A stretch of 64,000 bases of DNA, taken from assembly GCA_022824565.1 (NCBI GenBank), contig JAJDZQ010000159.1, positions 1 to 64,000 of the forward strand, given 5' to 3'. A program made the translations under genes and the position numbers. The notes beneath the pieces are model-generated. The model worked only from the letters and a program-made list of their open reading frames with translations, was not told the origin of the DNA and ran no database searches. The stretch comes from Anaerolineae bacterium (GTDB lineage: Bacteria > Chloroflexota > Anaerolineae > Aggregatilineales > Phototrophicaceae). Below are positions 1 through 8,435 of this stretch, in pieces. How positions within the stretch are numbered: the first letter of the stretch is position 1; each line of letters starts with the position of its first letter.

Positions 1-122
1 ACACATATGAAACCGACTATACCTATAGCCGGACGGGCCATGTCGGATTTTCGGTGCGCGTGCTGCCCTACCATGCCTTTTTGCATTCGTCCTTCTTGCC
101 GCACAAGATCGTGTGGGCATAG
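1..122 (+). CDS. C-terminal end of a probable alpha-glucan phosphorylase (5' part outside window)
   Basis: An open frame enters from the left edge (codons in phase with position 3) and ends at TAG 120-122, giving about 39 residues. The tail reads GHVGFSVRVLPYHAFL and ends HKIVWA. The pattern 'F-x-V-R-V-L-P-x-H-x-x-L ... W-A-stop' is how short-form (GlgP/MalP-like, DUF3417-containing) alpha-glucan phosphorylases end. They release glucose-1-phosphate from glycogen or maltodextrin in the cytoplasm. Only the last residues are present, so the call is a motif match. If right, the genome has a second phosphorylase besides the full-length one at 44013-46487. Confidence 0.55.
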   Translation, partial: TYETDYTYSRTGHVGFSVRVLPYHAFLHSSFLPHKIVWA

Positions 123-459
123 CGGCTGGCTGGCGCCGACCCGGGCAATCGAAACAGAATCCCGCTGTGTCTCTGTGGCAAATAAACAATACTCGACACA
201 GAGTTCATAGAGAGCACAGAGAACACAGAGAAAAGCGTTCCATTTACTATTGAGCGCCTTCCAGGTCGGACGCATGACCATGAGGATTCAGCCATGTTCT
301 GCTTTGTCAAGCTCTGTGCCTCTGTGTCTCTGTGTCTCTGTGGCAAACTAACATAGGTATGCGACCAAACCTGCTGGCGTCGACCCCAAGGCACTAGACC
401 CATTTGCCCGTCTCGGCTACAATACGCGCAATCGTGAACGAATATTGAAAACCGTGCGC
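123..459. repeat. Intergenic region with CACAGAG-type interspersed repeats
   Basis: This gap before miaB holds one partial and one complete copy of a dispersed repeat. The partial copy (about 163-186) ends in CTCTGTGGCAAATA. The complete copy (about 196-347) starts with several CACAGAG units spaced about 9 bp, has a core of about 80 bp, and ends with CTCTGTG units and TGGCAAA. The core resembles that of the copy at 63108-63277. A TACAAT hexamer at 418-423 could be a -10 box for miaB, but no good -35 was found. No coding potential was recognised. Confidence 0.7.
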
Positions 460-1836
460 ATGCAATATCACATTTGGACTCTCGGCTGCCAGATGAATGT
501 CGCCGACTCGCAGTTGCTGGCATCGGAGCTGGAAAAGCTGGGGCATCGCGCCGCTCCAAATGGCGATGAAGCCGACATCATGGTCGTCAATACTTGCGTG
601 GTGCGGCAAAGCGCCGAGGACAAGGGGCTGGGGCGATTGGGTATGCTGGGCAAGCTGAAGCGCCAGCAGCCCGACAAGATCATCGGCGTGATGGGCTGCA
701 TGGTCGGTGTGCGCGATCCACTGTGGATGCGCAAACGTCTCCCCTATGTCGATGTCTTTATGCCGCCCTCCGACCCAGCGCCCATGGTGGACTTCTTGAG
801 CGAGCGCAGCCACGAATCCGAAGCGCTACGGCTGGAAAATATCGCCCGCCAAGAACGCGACGCCTTGCAAGATGGCGAGTTGGTGCTGCCGCTGCACGAA
901 CGCGGTCAACTGGTCTGCGCGCATGTGCCGGTCGTCTATGGCTGTTCGCACGCCTGCACCTTTTGCATCATCCCCTTCCGGCGCGGCATCGAACGCAGCC
1001 GGCGCATTGGCGAGATCGTCGCGCATGTGCGCAGCCTGGCGGGGCAGGGTGTCAAAGAAGTTACTTTGCTGGGGCAAATTGTCGATCGTTATGGCAAGGA
1101 TATCGCCGATGGTCCCGACTTGTCCGACCTGCTGCGGGTTGTGCACGATACCGCCGAGCAGACGGGCCTGGAGCGCATCCGCTTCTTGACCAGCCATCCC
1201 AACTGGATGAGCGACAAGCTGCTGCACACGGTTGCCGAGCTGCCGCGCGTCATGCCGCACATCGAAGTGCCGGTGCAGTCGGGCGCGGACGAAGTGCTAT
1301 CGCGGATGCGGCGCGGTTATACGGCCGATCAGTATCGCAAACTGGTGCAAAAGATCCGCAAAATTGTCCCGCAGGTCGCTATCAATACCGATATCATCGT
1401 CGGTTTTCCGGGCGAATCGCGAGAGCACTTCATGCAGACTTATGCGCTGCTGGAAGAGCTGCAGTTGGACAAGGCGCATTTGGCGCGCTATAGCCCGCGG
1501 CCGCAAACCGTCAGCGCTCGCCGCATGGCCGACGATGTGCCCGAAGCAGAAAAGCGCGAACGGCACAAAATGCTGGAAGACCTGCAAGCCCGTGTCGTGG
1601 CGAAGATCAATGCGCAGGTTCTGGGCGAGCGAGTCGAAGCGCTGGTCGAAAACCAACACAAAGGCCGCTGGCGCGCTCGTACGCCGCAAAACAAGTTGGT
1701 CTTCTTCGAAGCCCCCGGCGATTGGCAAGGCAAACTGGCGGAATTGGAAGTTACCTGGACGGGTCCCTGGAGCATGCAGGCGCGTCTGCCCAATGCGCAG
1801 CCCCGCGCCGAACTGCCGCTCGTGATCGCTGGTTGA
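460..1836 (+). CDS. miaB: MiaB-type tRNA methylthiotransferase (radical SAM)
   Basis: 458-residue enzyme that adds the 2-methylthio group to N6-isopentenyladenosine-37 of tRNAs reading UNN codons. The N-terminal UPF0004 domain carries the three auxiliary-cluster cysteines (C10 in TLGCQMN, C46 in NTCVVR, C80 in GCMV). The radical-SAM cluster motif is CSHACTFC (C162, C166, C169). A TRAM RNA-binding domain follows at the C-terminus. Length is normal for MiaB (about 440-480). I chose ATG 460 (protein begins MQYHIWTLGCQMN, like family members); in-frame TTG 445 and GTG 454 are alternatives. MtaB or RimO are less likely because the N-terminal motif matches MiaB. The stop overlaps the start of the next gene by one base. 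Confidence 0.93.
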   Translation: MQYHIWTLGCQMNVADSQLLASELEKLGHRAAPNGDEADIMVVNTCVVRQSAEDKGLGRLGMLGKLKRQQPDKIIGVMGCMVGVRDPLWMRKRLPYVDVFMPPSDPAPMVDFLSERSHESEALRLENIARQERDALQDGELVLPLHERGQLVCAHVPVVYGCSHACTFCIIPFRRGIERSRRIGEIVAHVRSLAGQGVKEVTLLGQIVDRYGKDIADGPDLSDLLRVVHDTAEQTGLERIRFLTSHPNWMSDKLLHTVAELPRVMPHIEVPVQSGADEVLSRMRRGYTADQYRKLVQKIRKIVPQVAINTDIIVGFPGESREHFMQTYALLEELQLDKAHLARYSPRPQTVSARRMADDVPEAEKRERHKMLEDLQARVVAKINAQVLGERVEALVENQHKGRWRARTPQNKLVFFEAPGDWQGKLAELEVTWTGPWSMQARLPNAQPRAELPLVIAG

Positions 1837-2543
1837 TGCCCGGCGCTCGCTGCCAGCTCGTTCTTTGCTGCGTCTGTTTTTTGCTGGCGGCTTGCAATCT
1901 GGGCTCGCGCAGCCCCGCAGACGACACAGCCCATGCAACAGACAATACGCGCCTGCCGCCATCTATCGAGATCGGCTCGCCCGGCGATGGCGACGAATTC
2001 GTGCTCGGCGACGAGATTCTGGTGTCTGTGCTGGCTGCGGACAGCATAGGCATCAACCAGGTGAAGCTCTTCGTCGATGAACAAATTGTGCGCACAGTGT
2101 CGTCAGAGTCGCTGCAGGGCGAGCTGGCGATGAAAGCCATTCTGAACTTTGTGCCACAGCGCGCCAATCTGGGCCGCATTGTCTTGCGCGTCCTGGCCTA
2201 CCGCGGCGCAGTGGTCAGCCCGCCCGCCGAGGTCACTGTCATCGTGCGCGAATCTCCAGCGCAGATCGTGGCAACGCCCGACCAGCCGGCCGGCGTCCCC
2301 TACATCCCCAACGATGGCATCTGCCGCGCGCTGGTCAATACCGCCTTGAACTTTCGCACTGGTCCCGGCACCGGCTACCGCATCTTGTCTGTGCTGCCCA
2401 GTGGCACCCTCGCGCCCATCCGCGGGCGCAACAGCCAACACAGCTGGTGGCAGCTTTCGGCAGCGGGGCGCGCTGGCTGGGTCAGTGGCGATTTCACGAC
2501 CGAATATGGCGATTGCAGCCGTGTGCCTGTGGTCGCGGGTTGA
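1836..2543 (+). CDS. Secreted lipoprotein with C-terminal SH3-like domain
   Basis: 235-residue predicted lipoprotein. The N-terminus has a short hydrophobic signal with a lipobox LLAAC near residues 16-20, the only clear lipobox seen in this window. A central region of about 100 residues looks like an Ig-like/FN3-like beta-sandwich (begins PSIEIGSPGDGDEF). The last 65 residues (LNFRTGPGTGYRILSVLPSG onward, with WWQL and GWVSGDF) are a bacterial SH3 domain, usually a cell-wall or ligand-binding module. ATG 1836 overlaps the miaB TGA, so the genes are probably translationally coupled. This start also places the signal peptide correctly; in-frame starts inside miaB do not. Function beyond surface anchoring is unknown. 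Confidence 0.75.
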   Translation: MPGARCQLVLCCVCFLLAACNLGSRSPADDTAHATDNTRLPPSIEIGSPGDGDEFVLGDEILVSVLAADSIGINQVKLFVDEQIVRTVSSESLQGELAMKAILNFVPQRANLGRIVLRVLAYRGAVVSPPAEVTVIVRESPAQIVATPDQPAGVPYIPNDGICRALVNTALNFRTGPGTGYRILSVLPSGTLAPIRGRNSQHSWWQLSAAGRAGWVSGDFTTEYGDCSRVPVVAG

Positions 2544-2555
2544 GCCGTATCCTAG

Positions 2556-2583
2556 TTGCCATGTTGCCCGCCTGTGCTAGAAT
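2556..2583 (+). promoter_or_regulatory. Putative sigma70-type promoter for the receiver/TnpA-like fusion gene
   Basis: TTGCCA (2556-2561), 16-bp spacer, TAGAAT (2578-2583). It lies 30 bp upstream of the ATG at 2614 and just after the stop of the lipoprotein gene. Confidence 0.45.
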
Positions 2584-2613
2584 CCCCGCAATTGCCTTTT
2601 TGGGGGGTGCGCT

Positions 2614-4497
2614 ATGGCGATCGCTGTGAAGCGACTAATTCTGGTTACGCAGAATGTACAATTTGCCATTGATGTCAAGCGCGCTCTCGAGGCGCTGGGC
2701 GACTATAGCGTGACCACCGCTGCCAACGCGCGCAACGCCATTGAATTCCTGCGCGAACACCATGCCGATCTGCTGTTGCTGGATACAGTCGGATTGCCGA
2801 TAGCGCCCGGCATCATGATTGATTTGGTGCGCGCGCGCGCTGCTGATATGCCTATCGTGCTTGCGCCCGACCAGCCTTCTGTGCACCAACTGGCGGATGA
2901 ATACGAAGCCAGGAGTGTCGTCGATATTCCTGTCTATGCGCGCGATCTGCTGCCGGTGCTGGAATCTGCGCTGGCCATTCGCCCCGCATCGCTGCCGCCG
3001 CTGCCGGCCGATTTGCCCCCAGCAAGCCAAGACACGCGCGAGATTGAAGCGCTGGTCGATGAAATCGTGCCAGAAGACAGCGCGCTGAATTATACCCGTC
3101 GCCGTTTGCAAGCCTCGTATGAACTGCTGCACCCGCCCGCCGAAGGACATTCCAGCACTGTGCAGGCGGTGGTCGAGCTGCAAATTGACCCGCCAGACGA
3201 AAACGATGCCATCCGTTTCTACACAACCGGCATCGCCGACGACTTTGACGAATCCACCATGGCGCCAGACAATGACGACACCGTCCGCGACCTGGCGCAG
3301 CGCCTGGCGGCAGACCCCCGATCCGAAGCCGAGCTGCCCTCCGCTGCACAATCCGCGACAGCCAGCGACGACAACGCCGCATTCCAGCAGATGCTCAATA
3401 CACTGTTGGATGAAAGCACGCAGTTGGACGACTTGAAGCTGGAATCGCTCTTTGATACCACAGCCGAGCTGACCGGCGCGTTGGGAACGGGCGTTGTGCC
3501 ACGTTGGCTGCGCGAAACCGAACAGTTGATTAACGAGCCAGACTTTTTGCGTATGCTGCTGCCGCGCCTGGACGACGAATCCGCCGACAAGACCGAACCA
3601 GCCGCGCGAAAACCAACTGCCAGCCCCCGCGTGGAACCAGTCCCGACGCCAGATGACGAAACAGTGCCCAGCGCCGACTTGCCAAGCGATATGGACACAG
3701 CCACAGAGGCAACTTGGCTGCCGCTTTCGAGTCGTGACAAAGACCCGCTCCTCGCGCAGTTGGCGCTCACCATGACGCAAAACATGACGGAGATGACCGC
3801 CGATGCCAGCGTGCTCACCCAGGGCGAGCGCATTCATGCCTTTTCGGGCGAGCTGCCGTTGGACAGATTCCGCACATTGCGGCAGTTGATTGCCGATGAC
3901 TGGGCGGCGCAGGGAGATCAATCGCGCGTACGGTTCGTGCGCCTGCCCGATGCCAGCGCCGACTATATGCTCTATTCGCGCGGCACCATCGCCGGCTTCT
4001 GCCTGACCTTGATTTTCTCTGGCGGGCGGCAACTCAGCGAGATCCGCCAGCAAGGCGAATCGCTTTTGAGCGCGCTGGCTGCTGCGCCCGCGGCATCGCC
4101 CGAAAGCCATGCCCTAGCCGATATTGCGCCCGCGCCACCAGCCGATACACAGCCTTTCTCGTTTGTCTGGCTGCTGGCAGATCCTGACTTGCCCTTGCCC
4201 AAAACTGTCGCTCAGCAGTTGCTCTTTTGGCTGGAGTTGCAGTTGAATAGCCTCGGCTGGACGATCCATCGTTTGGATGTGCATGGCGATTTCATCTATC
4301 TGTACGCCGATGTGCCCGGCAACGCCTCGCCAGACGCCTTGATTCGCGATGTCATGGAGCGCTCGCGGCAGATCGCCTGTGCCGAAGATAAGGCGCTGCC
4401 CCACGAGCTTTGGGCAGACGCCTACCTGGTCCTGCAGCCGGGCCGCGCCATCAGCGAACGCGAGCTGGGGCGTTTTTTGCAATTTGCCCGCGCCTGA
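2614..4497 (+). CDS. Receiver-like / roadblock-like / inactive TnpA(IS200)-fold fusion protein
   Basis: 627 residues, soluble. (i) Residues 1-120 resemble a response-regulator receiver: LILVTQNVQFAIDVKRAL, then LLLLDT where the phospho-acceptor Asp would be. The canonical acidic pair and Lys are not clearly kept, so it is probably degenerate. (ii) Residues 125-370 are an acidic, Pro/Ala/Asp-rich linker. (iii) Residues 374-495 read like a roadblock/LC7 fold (ERIHAFSGELPLDRFRTL ... FCLTLIFSGGRQLSEIRQQ); this is tentative. (iv) Residues 515-625 follow the IS200/IS605 TnpA (Y1 HUH) pattern: long helix, LNSLGWTIHRLDVHGDFIYL, then a region like the catalytic-Tyr helix (ELWADAYLVL). The HUH positions (normally D-H-V-H-L) read D-F-I-Y-L, so nuclease activity is not expected. 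It is flanked by housekeeping genes with its own promoter, and no IS ends were seen. It looks like a domesticated regulator. Confidence 0.6.
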   Translation: MAIAVKRLILVTQNVQFAIDVKRALEALGDYSVTTAANARNAIEFLREHHADLLLLDTVGLPIAPGIMIDLVRARAADMPIVLAPDQPSVHQLADEYEARSVVDIPVYARDLLPVLESALAIRPASLPPLPADLPPASQDTREIEALVDEIVPEDSALNYTRRRLQASYELLHPPAEGHSSTVQAVVELQIDPPDENDAIRFYTTGIADDFDESTMAPDNDDTVRDLAQRLAADPRSEAELPSAAQSATASDDNAAFQQMLNTLLDESTQLDDLKLESLFDTTAELTGALGTGVVPRWLRETEQLINEPDFLRMLLPRLDDESADKTEPAARKPTASPRVEPVPTPDDETVPSADLPSDMDTATEATWLPLSSRDKDPLLAQLALTMTQNMTEMTADASVLTQGERIHAFSGELPLDRFRTLRQLIADDWAAQGDQSRVRFVRLPDASADYMLYSRGTIAGFCLTLIFSGGRQLSEIRQQGESLLSALAAAPAASPESHALADIAPAPPADTQPFSFVWLLADPDLPLPKTVAQQLLFWLELQLNSLGWTIHRLDVHGDFIYLYADVPGNASPDALIRDVMERSRQIACAEDKALPHELWADAYLVLQPGRAISERELGRFLQFARA

Positions 4498-4505
4498 GCG
4501 AGCGC

Positions 4506-4535
4506 TTGCCACCACCGCCGCAAATCGTCTATACT
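4506..4535 (+). promoter_or_regulatory. Putative sigma70-type promoter for polA
   Basis: TTGCCA (4506-4511), 18-bp spacer, TATACT (4530-4535), located 38 bp upstream of the polA TTG start. Confidence 0.5.
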
Positions 4536-4572
4536 CTGCGCCACTATACACGCGGCTGTACGGGCAGTTGTC

Positions 4573-7365
4573 TTGGAGCAGCGACCGGTTCTATATCTCA
4601 TTGATGGGCATGCGCTGGCTTATCGCAGCTTCTTTGCGCTGCAGAGGGCTGGTTTTGTAACCTCGTCTGGCGAAAGCACCAGCGCCGTCTATGGCTTCAG
4701 CGCGACGCTGTTGACAATCTTTGAACAATTCCAGCCCAAATACCTGGCGGTGACTTTCGACAAAGGGCTCAGCGGGCGCGAAGAGTTTTATCCCGGCTAT
4801 AAATCATCGCGGCCGCCCATGCCGCCCGACCTGAAAGCCCAGTTTGAGCGCATCTTCGAGCTGGTGGCCGCTTTCAACATCCCCCAGCTGACCATGCCAA
4901 ATATGGAAGCGGATGACATTCTGGGCACGATCAGCCGCCAGGCAGTCGAGCAGGGCTTGGATGTGCATATTGCCACGGGCGACCGCGACATCTTGCAGCT
5001 GCTGGGACCGCATGTGCGCGTGCAGCTTCCCCAGCGCCGCGGCGATGATCTTGTTTATGACGAAGCCGCCTTCCGAGCGCGATACGCAATCGAACCGAGC
5101 CAGTTGATCGAACTGAAAGCGCTCATGGGCGACAGCTCCGATGACATCCCTGGCGTGGCGGGCATCGGCGAAAAGTCGGCGACCAAGCTCTTGCAGCAAT
5201 ATCGGGATCTGGAAGATATCTATGCGCACCTCGACGATCACAGCACGCGCGTGCGCAACTGCCTCAGCAAAGGCAAGGACATGGCTTTTCTGAGTCGCCG
5301 GCTGGCCACCATCATGCGCGACCTGGATATCAAGCTGGATCTGGATGCCTGCGTCTTGGGCGACTTTGAGCTGAAGGCGGTCGATGAAGTTTTTTCCAGG
5401 TTGGAATTCCGGTCGCACCGTGAGCGAGTGCACAAGCTGCACGGCTCGCTGCATGGCGACGAAGCGACTGGCATCGTCAAAGCCGAAGCTGTGGTCGACA
5501 CGGTCATCGTGCGCGACCAAGCGGCGCTGGCCGATCTGGTTGAGACGCTCAACAGCGCCGAGATGATCGCCTTCGATACCGAAACGACCGGCCTCGACCA
5601 AATGGCTGCCGAGCTGGTGGGCATCGCGCTGGCGGTGGCTGGCGAGCGTGGCTATTACATCCCCGTCAATCACCGCGCCGGCGCCAGAGATGGGCAGTCC
5701 AGCATGTTTAGCGAGCCAGTTGGCGACCAGTTGCCCCTGGACGAAGTGATCTCAGCGCTGCGTCCGCCGCTGGAAAACCCGGCCATCCCCAAGGTCGCGC
5801 ACAATGCCATTTATGATGTGATCATCTTGCAACGGTATGGCATCGATGTCGCGCCTATCGCCTTTGATACACTGTTGGCGGAATGGCTCAGCAACCCCAT
5901 CAGCAAGTTCCTCAAGCTCAAGGCCTTGGTGGCGCACGCGCTGGATGTGCAGATGACCGAGATTGACGAACTGCTGGGCAAGGGCAAAGACCAGAAGACG
6001 ATGAGCCAGATCGATATCGAACTGGCCGCTCCCTATGCCGCCGCCGATGCCAGTATGACCTGGCGACTCGTCCAGCCCTTGCGCGACAAGCTGAACGACG
6101 AGGGCGTGCACACGCTCTATCACAAGCTGGAACTGCCACTCATCCCCATCATCAGCCAGATGCAGCGCAAGGGCGTAGCGCTGGATGTCGACTTTCTGCG
6201 CGCTATGAGCGACCAGCAGCGCGAAAGCCTGTCCGAGTTGCAGGCGCAAATCTTTGAGCTGGGCGGCGGCAAATTCAATATCAACAGCCCCAAACAGCTA
6301 AACGAGGTGCTATTTGGCAAACTCGGCTTGCCAACCGAAGGCTTGCAGCGAACCAAGCTGGGTTTTTCGACCGACACCAACACCTTGCAAAAATTGCGGC
6401 GCGAGCACGAAATCATCGAATTGATCGAAGGCTTCCGCGAGCTTTCCAAGTTGAAGAGCACCTATGTGGATGCGCTGCCCACCTTGGTCAACCCGCGCAC
6501 GGGCCGCCTGCACACCAGTTACAACCAGACGGGCGCCGCCACCGGCCGATTCAGCAGCAGCAACCCCAACCTGCAAAACATCCCCAACCGCACAGAAATG
6601 GGGCGGCAGGTGCGCCGAGCTTTTGTCGCGCCAGCCGGTTATGGCTTTCTGGCTGTCGACTACAATCAGATCGAGTTGCGGGTCATGGCGCATATCAGCG
6701 AAGACGACACCTTGATCGAGGCTTTTCAGCGCGGGCTGGATATTCACCGAGCCACCGCCGCGGCCGTTTTTGGGATCGGGCTGGACGAAGTGAGCGACGA
6801 GCAGCGCGACTTTGCCAAGCGCGTGAACTTTGGCTTGTGTTATGGGCAGGGCGCATTTGGACTGGCCAGCCAAACGGGCTTGACGCGGTCCGAAGCCCAG
6901 TCTTTCATCGATGCCTACTTCGCCGAGATGCCCGGCGTCAAACAGTACATCGACGCGACTCGCGCGCGCGTGTGGGAGCACGGCTATACCGAAACGCTCT
7001 ATGGACGACGGCGCAGCTATCCACAGATCAAAGCGGGCCGGCGAACTCGTGGCGCGGGCAACGAAGAACGCGCTGCTATCAATATGCCCATCCAGGGAAC
7101 AGCCGCCGATATCTTGAAGCAATCCATGATCGATCTGGATGCACGACTGCGCGCTGCCGGCTGTGCTGCCGCGATGATCTTGCAAGTGCATGACGAGCTG
7201 GTGCTAGAAGTGCGCGAAGATGAATTGGCGGCGGTTGGTCCCCTGGTGGTCGAAACCATGGAAGCCGCCTTGCCCGATGGCAAACCCCTGCGCGTCCCGC
7301 TCAAAGCCAAAGCCAGCTGGGGCGGCAACTGGCGCGACATGCACGAGCTAACAGCAGCACCTTGA
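4573..7365 (+). CDS. polA: DNA polymerase I
   Basis: 930-residue three-domain polymerase for Okazaki-fragment maturation and repair. Residues 1-290 are the 5'-3' flap nuclease (LYLIDGHALAYRSFFAL, EADDI, LMGDSSDDIPGV). Residues 310-500 are a 3'-5' exonuclease with motifs intact: FDTETTGLD near 335, an HNxxxD motif II (HNAIYD), and YAAADAS motif III, so proofreading is expected, unlike Taq-type enzymes. Residues 510-930 are the family A polymerase: motif A DYNQIELR near 696, motif B KRVNFGLCYGQG, motif C QVHDELV (H873, D874). TTG 4573 gives the expected N-terminus; the next in-frame ATGs would delete the first catalytic Asp. Length matches E. coli Pol I (928). Confidence 0.97.
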   Translation: MEQRPVLYLIDGHALAYRSFFALQRAGFVTSSGESTSAVYGFSATLLTIFEQFQPKYLAVTFDKGLSGREEFYPGYKSSRPPMPPDLKAQFERIFELVAAFNIPQLTMPNMEADDILGTISRQAVEQGLDVHIATGDRDILQLLGPHVRVQLPQRRGDDLVYDEAAFRARYAIEPSQLIELKALMGDSSDDIPGVAGIGEKSATKLLQQYRDLEDIYAHLDDHSTRVRNCLSKGKDMAFLSRRLATIMRDLDIKLDLDACVLGDFELKAVDEVFSRLEFRSHRERVHKLHGSLHGDEATGIVKAEAVVDTVIVRDQAALADLVETLNSAEMIAFDTETTGLDQMAAELVGIALAVAGERGYYIPVNHRAGARDGQSSMFSEPVGDQLPLDEVISALRPPLENPAIPKVAHNAIYDVIILQRYGIDVAPIAFDTLLAEWLSNPISKFLKLKALVAHALDVQMTEIDELLGKGKDQKTMSQIDIELAAPYAAADASMTWRLVQPLRDKLNDEGVHTLYHKLELPLIPIISQMQRKGVALDVDFLRAMSDQQRESLSELQAQIFELGGGKFNINSPKQLNEVLFGKLGLPTEGLQRTKLGFSTDTNTLQKLRREHEIIELIEGFRELSKLKSTYVDALPTLVNPRTGRLHTSYNQTGAATGRFSSSNPNLQNIPNRTEMGRQVRRAFVAPAGYGFLAVDYNQIELRVMAHISEDDTLIEAFQRGLDIHRATAAAVFGIGLDEVSDEQRDFAKRVNFGLCYGQGAFGLASQTGLTRSEAQSFIDAYFAEMPGVKQYIDATRARVWEHGYTETLYGRRRSYPQIKAGRRTRGAGNEERAAINMPIQGTAADILKQSMIDLDARLRAAGCAAAMILQVHDELVLEVREDELAAVGPLVVETMEAALPDGKPLRVPLKAKASWGGNWRDMHELTAAP

Positions 7366-7399
7366 TTAACGACCTGGCACGAAATGGCGAATAAAACCG

Positions 7400-8317
7400 A
7401 TGAAGCACTTTCTTGATTTGGCGGCTTGTAGCAAAGACGAATTGCGCGACTATCTAGATTTGGCGCTGCAACTGAAGGCAGAATGGCGCGCTGGCGGCAA
7501 CCAGCCCATTCTGCGTGGCAAGACACTGGGCATGATCTTTCAAAAACCATCGCTGCGAACGCGGGTTTCTTTTGAGATGGCTATGAAGCATCTGGGCGGC
7601 GATGCCATCATGCTCGGTCCCAACGAGATCGGCCTGGGCGTCCGCGAAAGCGTGCCCGATGTGGCGCGGGTGCTTTCCAGCTATGTGCAGGGGATTATGG
7701 CGCGCGTATATGACCACAGCGATGTCTTGCAGTTGGCCCAGTATTCGCGCGTGCCCGTCATCAACGGCTTGAGTGACGACTATCATCCCTGCCAGGCGCT
7801 GGCAGATATGTTGACCATCCGCGAGCATTTTGGGGCGCTGCCGGGCATCAAGCTGGCTTTTGTTGGCGATGGCAACAATGTGGCGGCTTCTGTCGCGCTG
7901 GCTTGCGCCCAGTTCGGGCTGGACTTCAGCATCGCCACCCCCGAAGGCTACGAAATGAAGCCGCATATTCGCGAACAAGCGCTGGATATCGCCGCGCAAA
8001 ACGGCACCTCGCTGCTCATGGGCACGCGCCCAGAAATGGCGCTGGCCGATGCCGATGTCGTCTATACCGACACCTGGATCAGCATGGGGCAAGAGGCAGA
8101 AGCGGCCGAACGAATTGATGAATTCAAGGCTTTGCAAGTCAATGCCCAGATGCTGGGGCACGCCAAGCCCAACGCCATTGTGATGCACTGCTTGCCAGCT
8201 CACCGCGGGCACGAAATCACCGATGATATGATGGATGGTCCACAATCGCGCATCTTTGAACAGGCAGAAAATCGGCTGCATGCCCAGAAAGCCATCCTGG
8301 CGCGCCTGCTGGTTTAG
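7400..8317 (+). CDS. argF: Ornithine carbamoyltransferase
   Basis: 305-residue cytosolic enzyme joining carbamoyl phosphate and ornithine to give citrulline (arginine synthesis). The carbamoyl-phosphate loop reads PSLRTRVSFE near residue 51 (S-x-R-T-R). The substrate motif DDYHPCQALADMLT and the ornithine-binding HCLPAHRG near 262 are both present, the latter distinguishing OTC from aspartate carbamoyltransferase. Length is typical (about 300-335). It starts 34 bp after polA, so it may be co-transcribed. No other arg gene or ArgR-box was seen nearby, so an anabolic role is assumed rather than shown. Confidence 0.93.
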   Translation: MKHFLDLAACSKDELRDYLDLALQLKAEWRAGGNQPILRGKTLGMIFQKPSLRTRVSFEMAMKHLGGDAIMLGPNEIGLGVRESVPDVARVLSSYVQGIMARVYDHSDVLQLAQYSRVPVINGLSDDYHPCQALADMLTIREHFGALPGIKLAFVGDGNNVAASVALACAQFGLDFSIATPEGYEMKPHIREQALDIAAQNGTSLLMGTRPEMALADADVVYTDTWISMGQEAEAAERIDEFKALQVNAQMLGHAKPNAIVMHCLPAHRGHEITDDMMDGPQSRIFEQAENRLHAQKAILARLLV

Positions 8318-8435
8318 TGCCTTTTTTCGACAACGCGTCGGCCAGATTGCTGTTAGAATATGATAACTTGCGCTGCGCAAGCGGGTTTTCGCTTGTAGAT
8401 AGGGCAGCGCTGCCCGCTTATTTGGAAGCTACCTC

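Noticed and set aside
196-347. CACAGAG units as a CRISPR array
   Set aside because: Units are about 7-9 bp and nearly contiguous; there are no 25-40 bp repeats with unique spacers and no cas genes.
2635-4110. Long minus-strand open frame of 491 codons opposite the receiver/TnpA-like gene
   Set aside because: It is antisense to a gene with clear domain patterns, and its composition (Gln/Arg/His-rich) is that of a shadow frame.
2614-4497. Active IS200/IS605 insertion sequence
   Set aside because: The HUH histidines are absent, a long N-terminal fusion is present, and no subterminal hairpin ends or tnpB were seen.
7400-8317. Aspartate carbamoyltransferase
   Set aside because: The HCLPAHRG and DDYHPCQALADMLT motifs are of the ornithine enzyme.
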